DNA of 11,746 nt from JANWHF01 sp036276235 (GTDB taxonomy: Bacteria; Planctomycetota; Phycisphaerae; Tepidisphaerales; Tepidisphaeraceae). A program made the translations under genes and the position numbers. The stretch covers positions 1 through 11,746 of the forward strand of contig DATBDZ010000135.1 of assembly GCA_036276235.1 (NCBI GenBank), read 5' to 3'. Under the pieces are notes generated by a model. That model did no database searches. It was not told the DNA's origin and saw only the letters and a program-made list of their open reading frames with translations. This document shows, piece by piece, positions 6,038 through 11,746 of the stretch (position 1 is its first letter; every line of letters starts with the position of its first letter).

Positions 6038-8203
6038 ATGCGTGAAGCGTTCGAACAAGCAATCCAACACCATCAAGCTGGAAGGCTTGCCGAAAGCCAG
6101 GCTTTGCTGCGCCAAGTTTTGGAGCAACGTCCCGACCATGACGGGGCACTCTATCTGATGGGCATCGTCCAGCATCAGACGGGCCAGAACGCCGCGGCGG
6201 TCGATCTCATTCGCCGCGCGATCGCGATCAATCCACGACATTCAATCTACCACGCAAATCTTGGCGTCATTTTCGCCGCGATGGGCGATGCGGATGGCGC
6301 GATGGCTGAATATCAGCAGGCGATCGCGCTCGATCCGTCGCTGGCCGATGCGTACAACAGCATCGGCAACCTTCTGGTGGACCGCGGGCAATTGGAGCCG
6401 GCGATCGCGGCATTCGAGCGGGCGATCGCGCTGCGGCAGAACTATGCCGAGGCGCTGAGTAATCTGGGAAATGTGCTGGCCCGGCGAGGACGTCTGGACG
6501 AGGCGATTCCCTATCTCCAGCGCGCCTGCGCCCTCAAGCCCGATTCGGCCGATCTGTTCAACAATCTTTGCAATGCGCTCTCCAATCGCGGCCGTTTCGA
6601 GGAAGCGATTCGCGCCGCTCAGCGGGCGATTGCCCTGCGCCCTGATTTTGCCGAAGCGCACAATAATCTGGGCATCACCTATTTCCGCCAGGAACGGATG
6701 GCGAACGCGATTGCCTCGTATCGGCGCGCTCTGGAGCTGAGGTCGAACGTCGCGGATTTTCACAGCAATCTCGGCATGGCGCTGCGGCGGACGGGTCAGG
6801 CCGCCGAGGCTGTCGCCGCCAGCCAGCGCGCGGTCGAGCTGACTCCCTCCTCGCCTGATCTGCTCACCAATCTTGGAAATGTTCTGGTCGAGTGCGGCCA
6901 GATGGATCGCGCCGTCAGCTATTACCGCAAGGCTCTGGAGATCAATCCCTCGCACGCGATGTCGTGGGATGCGTTGCTCTTCTCGCTGCATTTTGACCCC
7001 GCGCAGGATGCCGCCTCTATTTTTCAGGAGCATCGCAAATGGGGCGAGCAAGTGAGCCGGGATATTCGCGTGATGCCACCGGCGAAGGTGGATCCGAATC
7101 CCAACGGGCGACTCCGCGTCGGCTACATCTCCGGCGATTTTCGTGAGCACAGCGCGACGCACTTCACGATGCCGCTGCTGGCCAATCACGATCGCGACGC
7201 ATTTGAGATCACCTGCTACAGCACCACGACGCAGCCGGATATGTACACGTCGAAGCTGCAACGCCTTGCCCATCATTGGATCGACGCCGCCGGCATTGAC
7301 GATGAGCGTCTGGCCAGTCGCATTCGCGAAGATCAGATCGATATTCTCGTCGATCTGTCGTTGCACACCGCGGGCAATCGCCTGCTGGCTTTTGCGCGCC
7401 GGCCGGCGCCCGTTCAAGCGACGTGGCTCGGCTACGTCGGCACGACCGGCTTGCCGACGATGGACTGGCGATTGAGCGATCGCTTCATCGATCCCCCTGA
7501 CCGCGACGCCATCAATGGGCAGTACTATTCGGAAAAGACAGCGCGGCTTCCCGATTGTTACTGGTGCTACGATCCGCTGACCGACGAGCCGGCGGTGAGC
7601 GAGCTGCCGGCGACGATCCATGGCCGCATCACTTTTGGTTGCCTCAACACGTTCGCGAAAGTGAGCGATGTGACGCTCGAACTTTGGGCCGGCGTGCTGA
7701 TGGCTAATCCCGAATCGCGGCTCATGTTCTTCGCGCCGCCTGGCCCGGCGCGCGAAAGGCTTCGCGCGGGACTTCTCGCACATAGCATCGATGAACGCCG
7801 CATTGGTTTCGTCGATCGCCAACCGCGCCCGCAATATCTTGAAACATATCAGCAGATCGACATTTGCCTCGACACGTTTCCCTACGGCGGCGGCACAACG
7901 ACTTTCGACGCGCTTTGGATGGGCGTGCCGACCATCACGCTCGCCGGCACGACCGCCATCTCGCGCGCGGGGCGCACGATTCTATCGAACATCGGGCTGG
8001 ACGATCTGGTTGCAAACACACGCGCGCAATACATCCAGACGGCAACTCAACTCGCCGCTGATCTGCCGCGCCTCAAGCGGCTTCGCGCTGAATTGCGGCA
8101 GCGGCTCGAAACCTCGCCGCTCATGGATGCCCCGCGATTCGCGCGAGGAGTCGAGGCGGCGTACCGCATGATGTGGCACAACTGGTGCGCTAAGCGCGGC
8201 TGA
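6038..8203 (+). CDS. TPR / O-GlcNAc transferase-like (SPINDLY-type, GT41) glycosyltransferase
   Basis: The 721-residue cytoplasmic-type protein has two parts. Residues 1-306 are nine consecutive TPR units of exactly 34 residues with no insertion (for example AEALSNLGNVLARRGRLDEA). After a linker, residues about 358-715 form the GT41 catalytic region: LRVGYISGDFREH (His371), DILVDLSLHTAGNRLL, RRPAPVQATWLGYVGTTG, TFGCLNTFAK (Lys541, the position of the nucleotide-sugar-binding Lys of human OGT) and CLDTFPYGGGTTTFDALWMG (Asp624). The family transfers a sugar from a nucleotide sugar to Ser/Thr of proteins held by the TPR groove; GlcNAc, fucose or another sugar cannot be chosen here. The His found in the NGHTT motif of human OGT is Gly619 here, a change also common in bacterial relatives. 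No strong ribosome binding site precedes ATG 6038. A GT2-TPR gene follows on the same strand after 204 bp. Confidence 0.92.
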   Translation: MREAFEQAIQHHQAGRLAESQALLRQVLEQRPDHDGALYLMGIVQHQTGQNAAAVDLIRRAIAINPRHSIYHANLGVIFAAMGDADGAMAEYQQAIALDPSLADAYNSIGNLLVDRGQLEPAIAAFERAIALRQNYAEALSNLGNVLARRGRLDEAIPYLQRACALKPDSADLFNNLCNALSNRGRFEEAIRAAQRAIALRPDFAEAHNNLGITYFRQERMANAIASYRRALELRSNVADFHSNLGMALRRTGQAAEAVAASQRAVELTPSSPDLLTNLGNVLVECGQMDRAVSYYRKALEINPSHAMSWDALLFSLHFDPAQDAASIFQEHRKWGEQVSRDIRVMPPAKVDPNPNGRLRVGYISGDFREHSATHFTMPLLANHDRDAFEITCYSTTTQPDMYTSKLQRLAHHWIDAAGIDDERLASRIREDQIDILVDLSLHTAGNRLLAFARRPAPVQATWLGYVGTTGLPTMDWRLSDRFIDPPDRDAINGQYYSEKTARLPDCYWCYDPLTDEPAVSELPATIHGRITFGCLNTFAKVSDVTLELWAGVLMANPESRLMFFAPPGPARERLRAGLLAHSIDERRIGFVDRQPRPQYLETYQQIDICLDTFPYGGGTTTFDALWMGVPTITLAGTTAISRAGRTILSNIGLDDLVANTRAQYIQTATQLAADLPRLKRLRAELRQRLETSPLMDAPRFARGVEAAYRMMWHNWCAKRG

Positions 8204-8231
8204 CAATAGTCACTTAAATCCTGTTCTCCAC

Positions 8232-8331
8232 GGTGCCACAGGTCGGTGCCACAGGTCGGCGTACTCGCAGACCTGTGCCTTCGCGGCTACTCTCAAAGCA
8301 CGAGTCTGGGAGTACCGCGACCTGTGGCACC
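8232..8331. repeat. Composite repeat: 13-bp tandem duplication plus 28-bp inverted arms
   Basis: GGTGCCACAGGTC occurs twice in tandem (8232-8244, 8245-8257) and once inverted (8319-8331). The longer arms 8245-8272 and 8304-8331 match inversely at 25 of 28 positions. The left arm also folds on itself (ACAGGTC 8251-8257 with GACCTGT 8270-8276). It fills most of the 204-bp gap between the two glycosyltransferase genes. I see no T-tract, so a dispersed palindromic repeat is likelier than a simple terminator. Confidence 0.7.
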
Positions 8332-8395
8332 ACTTGGCGCGCCTTCGTCGACGCGGAGAACTCTTCTGGCTCTCGATAATGGTATCGGCTGTCTT

Positions 8396-8400
8396 GGGAG
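8396..8400 (+). promoter_or_regulatory. Ribosome binding site deciding the GTG start of the GT2 gene
   Basis: GGGAG stands 7 nt before GTG 8408. The protein from this GTG opens directly with the GT2 strand VNDITIITPW, whereas the earlier ATG at 8246 would translate the palindromic repeat. Confidence 0.65.
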
Positions 8401-8407
8401 CAACTGG

Positions 8408-9718
8408 GTGAACGACATCACCATCATCACGCCGTGGCTCGATCACCCCGAGTTCATCGCTGACTATGAGCAGGCGGTGAACTCTCCCGGCGCGGAAGTG
8501 ATCGTCATCGATAACGGCTCAGCGACATCCAACGCGCAGCTGCTTCGTGCGATGGTTGACCGCCTCAATGGCAAATACATCCGCAACGAGGAAAACCGCT
8601 GGTTCTCCGCGGCGAACAATCAGGGCCTCAAGATCGCGACGGGCCGGATCATTCTCTTTGTTAACAACGACATTTCCGCGACAGCCGGATGGCTCGATCC
8701 GATCCGCCGCGATGTCACTGATGCCGGGCTGTTTGGTCCCACCATTCGCCAGGAGCGTGTCGATCAGCTTTCGATCGATTACATCGAAGGCTCCTGCATC
8801 GCCGCGCTGCGGGAGATCTGGAATCGCCTGGGTGAATGGAACGAGCGGGCGTTTCGGATGAATCATTGCGAGGATGTCGAGCTGTGCATCCGCGCCGTGC
8901 GCGCGGGGCTTTCGCTGAACAAGACTGATTGGGCCTTTGTGCACAAGGGCAACGGAACCGGCCACACCGTTCCTGCGAACGCCGCCGGCGCGGCGCACAA
9001 CCGTCGCGTGCTGGCGGCAATCGTGCGCGGGGAGGCGCCAATCTGCGCGCCGGATGCGCCGAATTCGGCGGCACCTGCGCTTCAGCTTCAGGCCTATCTC
9101 AAGAACGGCCGCCTTCCCGATGCGGAGCGCGATTTCCGGGAGGCGCTGCAGCGCGAGCCGCGCCGCGCGGATTTGTGGATGGATTTCGGCGCCGTCTTGC
9201 GCGCCGCCGGGCGCTTCGAGGCGGCGGCGGATGCTTTCACGCAAGCGATGCGGCTCGATCCGCGCCTGGAACTTCGCGCCTTCACCGAAATCGGCGCCGC
9301 CTGCAGCGCCGCCGAGCGGCACGCGCCGGCGATCGAAGCCTTCATGCAGGTCGTTCTCCGCCGGCCTGATTCGCCGCCGGCCTTGTGCAATCTCTCGGGG
9401 GCATTGCATCGCGCCGGCCAAAATGCCCGCGCCAAGCAAGCCGCCCGCGAAGCGCTGCGGGTCGACCCCTCTTGCGCGCTGGCACATTTAAAGCTCGCGA
9501 ATGTGCTGATCAGTGAGAATCGCCCGCAAGACGCAATTGCAGCTGCCAAAGACGCAATTCGCCTGAACCAGAACGACGCCAGCGCCTGGTGCGTGTTAGC
9601 CGAGGCACATCGAGCCTTGGGCAACCCAGGCGAAATGCTCGCCGCCTATGACCGGGCGTTGGAAATCGATCCTGACAACGTTGCGATTCAACATATTCGT
9701 GCTGCGCTCAAGAAGTAG
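8408..9718 (+). CDS. GT2 family glycosyltransferase with C-terminal TPR array
   Basis: The 436-residue protein joins a GT-A fold glycosyltransferase to TPRs. Residues 1-about 205: opening strand DITIITPWLDH, nucleotide-binding VIDNGS (33-38), NRWFSAANNQGLKIATG, the metal-binding NND (86-88) in place of DXD, IEGSCIAALREIW, and the acceptor-side CED (154-156) in HCEDVELCIRAVRAG. Residues about 240-436 are some six degenerate TPRs (PDAERDFREALQREP; GEMLAAYDRALEIDPDN). It should transfer a sugar from a nucleotide donor to a glycan or protein; donor and acceptor are unknown. No membrane helix is seen. The start is the SD-backed GTG; the frame is open back to 8246, but that stretch is repeat sequence. 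With the preceding OGT-like gene this makes two neighbouring TPR-bearing glycosyltransferases, which suggests a shared glycosylation task. Confidence 0.85.
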   Translation: MNDITIITPWLDHPEFIADYEQAVNSPGAEVIVIDNGSATSNAQLLRAMVDRLNGKYIRNEENRWFSAANNQGLKIATGRIILFVNNDISATAGWLDPIRRDVTDAGLFGPTIRQERVDQLSIDYIEGSCIAALREIWNRLGEWNERAFRMNHCEDVELCIRAVRAGLSLNKTDWAFVHKGNGTGHTVPANAAGAAHNRRVLAAIVRGEAPICAPDAPNSAAPALQLQAYLKNGRLPDAERDFREALQREPRRADLWMDFGAVLRAAGRFEAAADAFTQAMRLDPRLELRAFTEIGAACSAAERHAPAIEAFMQVVLRRPDSPPALCNLSGALHRAGQNARAKQAAREALRVDPSCALAHLKLANVLISENRPQDAIAAAKDAIRLNQNDASAWCVLAEAHRALGNPGEMLAAYDRALEIDPDNVAIQHIRAALKK

Positions 9719-9777
9719 ATCGCGGTTAGAGAGACACGGGGACGCGGGGACAGAGAAGAAGTCGCGCCTGGAGAGGT

Positions 9778-9790
9778 GGACCTTCGGTCC
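9778..9790. repeat. Small hairpin GGACC-TTC-GGTCC
   Basis: A perfect 5-bp stem with a 3-nt loop stands 59 nt after the GT2 stop codon. CTCTTTTATT follows some 20 nt later. It could help end transcription, but the distance from stem to T-rich stretch is too large for a standard intrinsic terminator. Confidence 0.3.
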
Positions 9791-9822
9791 GACCGCTACG
9801 CGGAGAAGCTCTCTTTTATTCC

Positions 9823-9878
9823 CCTTCGTGCCTTCGTGCCTTCGTGCCCTCGTGCCTCCGTGCCTTCCGCCCTCTGTG
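9823..9878. repeat. Tandem octamer repeat, unit CCTTCGTG
   Basis: Seven successive 8-bp units: three exact CCTTCGTG copies, then CCCTCGTG, CCTCCGTG, CCTTCCGC and CCTCTGTG, drifting with distance. It lies in the 260-bp gap between the GT2 and HAD genes. An 8-bp unit breaks any reading frame and I see no gene here. The rest of the gap holds short G-rich direct repeats near 9735-9752 and a piece shared with 2148-2184. Confidence 0.75.
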
Positions 9879-9978
9879 CCTTTCATTTCCGCCTTCTGAC
9901 TACTGCCTACTTATTCACTCTTATGCCCTCTGCTCCGAAAACTGGCAACTCCGCCGCCATTGACGATAATCCGCGCTC

Positions 9979-11034
9979 ATGAAACGTCCGGCCATCTTCT
10001 TCGACCGCGATAACACGCTGATTCGCAACGACGGATATCTGGGCGACCCGGCGGGCGTTGTGCTTGTCGAGGGCGCCGCCGACGCCGTCGCGCGGCTGCG
10101 CTCCTTCGGCTACGCGATCGTCACCTTCAGCAATCAGAGCGGCGTCGGGCGCGGGATGTTCACCGAAGACGCCGTCCGCGCCGTCAACGCGAAAATGGAT
10201 GAGCATCTGCTTCAGCAGAATTCCAGCGCGATCATCGATGCGCATGAGTTTTGCCCGTATCACCCGGATGCCACGGTCGAAGCGTATCGGCAGGACAGCG
10301 ATCTGCGCAAACCCAAGCCCGGCATGATCCTCAAGGCCGCCGAGGAAATGGGGCTTGATCTTTCGCAAAGCTGGGTGATCGGCGACGCTCCGCGCGATAT
10401 CGAAGCGGGCCGCGCCGCAGGGTGCAAGACGATTCTCTTTCACGATTCGAAGCTGCCGCCGTCGGAGGCGGCGCGGGAAGCGGCGATTGGCGAGCCGGAT
10501 TATGCGGTGCCTTCGTTGCGGCGGGCGGTGGAGTTGATCGGGCGGCAGACGCCGGGGGCGATTCCGGAGCCGGTTGTATCGCAGCAATCCGCGAAGCCGC
10601 AAGCGGCAACGGACAGCGAGACATCCGCAGCCGCGCAATCGAATGACGACGAAGCCGCGGTAAGCCGGAGAATCGAACCGACGGGCCAGCAGCGCGCCTC
10701 GGCGGCGTCGGCGGTCCGCGCCGCCGTCGAAGCCCGCCGGAGCGGCGCGGCATCCGCTCCGACGGCGCAAACCGGCAGCCTCCCCAACGCACGCCTCGAG
10801 ATCCTCGCGCAGCAAATCCTCGACGAGCTGCGCCGACATCGGCACGTCGCCGAGGGGGATTTCTCCGTCAGCAAGCTATTGGCGGGCATCATGCAGGTCC
10901 TCGCCGGCGCGATCCTGTTTCTCTCGTTCCTCTACCGCTCCGACCCGGCGACGATGCAGCCGATCATGCTGCTGGCGATTTTCCTGCAAGTCTTCACCGT
11001 CGCCCTGCTGATCATGGGACAACAGAAGCAATAG
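9979..11034 (+). CDS. GmhB-like HAD-IIIA phosphatase with two C-terminal membrane helices
   Basis: Residues 1-about 185 are a HAD-IIIA domain like GmhB, which removes the C7 phosphate of D-glycero-manno-heptose 1,7-bisphosphate. Seen are FFDRDNT (Asp9 nucleophile, Asp11 acid), TFSNQSGVGRG (Ser51), LRKPKPGM (Lys111) and VIGDAPRDIEAG (Asp136, Asp140). The zinc motif CPHHP...CDC of E. coli GmhB reads CPYHP...SDL here, leaving only one of the four ligands (Cys92). A low-complexity Ala/Ser/Gln/Arg linker (about 195-265) leads to a helical segment and two hydrophobic helices at about 300-319 and 329-347, ending GQQKQ. The enzyme is thus probably tethered to the membrane with its active domain in the cytoplasm, and is almost twice the family length. 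ATG 9979 is the first start after an in-frame TAA; no Shine-Dalgarno is evident. A histidinol-phosphatase-like or other sugar phosphatase role is possible. Confidence 0.85.
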   Translation: MKRPAIFFDRDNTLIRNDGYLGDPAGVVLVEGAADAVARLRSFGYAIVTFSNQSGVGRGMFTEDAVRAVNAKMDEHLLQQNSSAIIDAHEFCPYHPDATVEAYRQDSDLRKPKPGMILKAAEEMGLDLSQSWVIGDAPRDIEAGRAAGCKTILFHDSKLPPSEAAREAAIGEPDYAVPSLRRAVELIGRQTPGAIPEPVVSQQSAKPQAATDSETSAAAQSNDDEAAVSRRIEPTGQQRASAASAVRAAVEARRSGAASAPTAQTGSLPNARLEILAQQILDELRRHRHVAEGDFSVSKLLAGIMQVLAGAILFLSFLYRSDPATMQPIMLLAIFLQVFTVALLIMGQQKQ

Positions 11035-11057
11035 AATGGATTCCGGGAGCGTGTCGT

Positions 11058-11690
11058 ATGGCTCAGCAACTGAGGACAAATCCAACCGCAAGCCACGAAC
11101 GTGGTGATGAACTTATCTCTTACGAAGAGTTCCTCGAAACAACGGACGGCGTACACGCCGAATGGGTTGATGGGAGGATCATTCCGATGTCCGCCGTTTC
11201 TGATGCGCACCAGGGCCTTAAGGGCTATGTCGACCATGTCCTCAGGACCTACGTCGAAGAATTCGATTTGGGAGAAGTTCGTGATGAACCATTTCAGATG
11301 AAGACCGGCCCTGACCTTCCGGGCCGCTCACCAGACGTGATGTTCATTGCAAAGAAGAACCTAAAGCGATTGAAGAGGATGTATCTGGATGGTCCCGCCG
11401 ACCTGGTTATTGAAGTCACCAGCCCCGGAACGCGCTTAGTTGATCGCGGTGCAAAGTATTACGAATACGAGCGAGGAGGAGTGCGCGAATATTGGCTACT
11501 CGATCCTGAACGCAAGCTCGCGGAATTCTACATTCTCGATCGCAACCGCATTTACCGGCCCGCCACCCTTGAAGCCGGCGGCATCTTCCGCAGCAGCGTG
11601 CTGAAAGGATTCTGGATAGAAGTCGGCTGGCTCTGGAATCGCTCGCGCCCGACCGCGGCCAAGCTGCTCAAGGCGTGGAGCGCGAAATAA
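11058..11690 (+). CDS. Uma2 family protein (PD-(D/E)XK-type putative endonuclease)
   Basis: The 210-residue protein matches the Uma2/DUF820 family, a restriction-endonuclease-like fold found in many copies in cyanobacteria and planctomycetes, with no settled cellular role. Key positions are Glu35 in HAEWVDGRI, Asp93 in GRSPDVMFI, the ExV motif Glu119 in DLVIEVTSPGT, and Lys133 in RGAKYYEYERGGVREYWLLD; the putative catalytic Asp/Glu/Lys set is intact. GGGAG lies 8 nt before ATG 11058. It begins 23 bp after the HAD gene, so the two may be co-transcribed, though a functional link is doubtful. Its first half is visibly less G+C-rich than the neighbouring genes, which fits separate acquisition. 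An inverted repeat follows its stop codon at once. Confidence 0.9.
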   Translation: MAQQLRTNPTASHERGDELISYEEFLETTDGVHAEWVDGRIIPMSAVSDAHQGLKGYVDHVLRTYVEEFDLGEVRDEPFQMKTGPDLPGRSPDVMFIAKKNLKRLKRMYLDGPADLVIEVTSPGTRLVDRGAKYYEYERGGVREYWLLDPERKLAEFYILDRNRIYRPATLEAGGIFRSSVLKGFWIEVGWLWNRSRPTAAKLLKAWSAK

Positions 11691-11697
11691 GGAAGTC

Positions 11698-11746
11698 GGC
11701 GGGCAGTGCCCGCCCTACGATCGCGCTCTCCGTAGGGCGGGCACTG
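11698..11746. repeat. Inverted repeat at the window edge (GTAGGGCGGGCACTG type), possible terminator
   Basis: The copy at 11698-11719 ends CGCCCTACG; the inverse copy begins CGTAGGGCG at 11731 and is cut by the window end at 11746, after 16 matched bases. Spacing is 11 nt. The first copy also folds alone (GGCGGGCA-GTGCCCGCC). It starts 8 nt after the Uma2 stop codon, so it may end that transcript. The core arrangement recurs at 1047-1091. Confidence 0.65.

Noticed and set aside
5984..6241. Upstream extension of the DUF4838 frame by 86 codons
   Set aside because: It overlaps the divergent TPR gene and would bury the signal peptide inside the protein.
6242..7834. 530-codon minus-strand open frame
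   Set aside because: It is antisense to the TPR/OGT gene; length comes from high G+C and codon bias, and no domain is visible.
8379..8411. Ten-codon frame ending in a GTGA overlap with the GT2 start
   Set aside because: No ribosome binding site and no sequence hallmark of a leader peptide; the overlap is likely chance.
9923..9982. 19-codon frame ending in an ATGA overlap with the HAD gene
   Set aside because: It could give translational coupling, but it lacks a ribosome binding site and starts inside the repeat-like word region.

Overview
The window looks like a chromosomal segment of a G+C-rich planctomycete, most likely of the Phycisphaerae type. This is inferred from family content, not from a marker gene. 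The pointers are a LEPR-XLL surface/secreted protein, a DUF4838 secreted protein, a SPINDLY/OGT-type glycosyltransferase with a TPR array, a Uma2 nuclease, frequent GTG/TTG starts and long gene-free gaps filled with palindromic repeats. No rRNA, tRNA, CRISPR array or transposase gene was seen.

Left part (1-2400). The 5' part of a LEPR-XLL beta-propeller-like secreted protein runs leftward off the window edge (1-837, minus). A divergent DMT/EamA-type transporter with a TTG start follows (1116-2096). A nested inverted repeat, probably a two-way terminator, separates it from a convergent tiny gene (2202-2375, minus). That gene encodes a 57-residue lipoprotein whose mature part is almost only histidine and aspartate.

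Middle part (2400-6000). A hairpin built of CGTGAAA-like units and a possible small-ORF remnant precede a class II fructose-1,6-bisphosphate aldolase (2671-3684). The gap after the aldolase holds a terminator-like hairpin, a 142-bp element with 29-bp perfect terminal inverted repeats and TA ends (MITE-like), and a REP-like doublet of two opposed hairpins. A secreted DUF4838 protein (4019-5983, minus) follows.

Right part (6000-11746). Divergent from the DUF4838 gene are three plus-strand genes that may serve glycan or glycoprotein assembly: a nine-TPR O-GlcNAc-transferase-like enzyme (6038-8203), a GT2 glycosyltransferase with a C-terminal TPR array (8408-9718), and a GmhB-like HAD phosphatase with two C-terminal membrane helices and an eroded zinc site (9979-11034). 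A Uma2 family protein (11058-11690) closes the series, followed by another inverted repeat at the window edge. The glycosylation link is an inference from families and order; gaps with repeats separate the genes, so they are not a tight operon.

The most unusual points are the His/Asp lipoprotein, the altered zinc site and membrane tail of the HAD protein, and the number of apparently different palindromic or tandem repeats between the genes.
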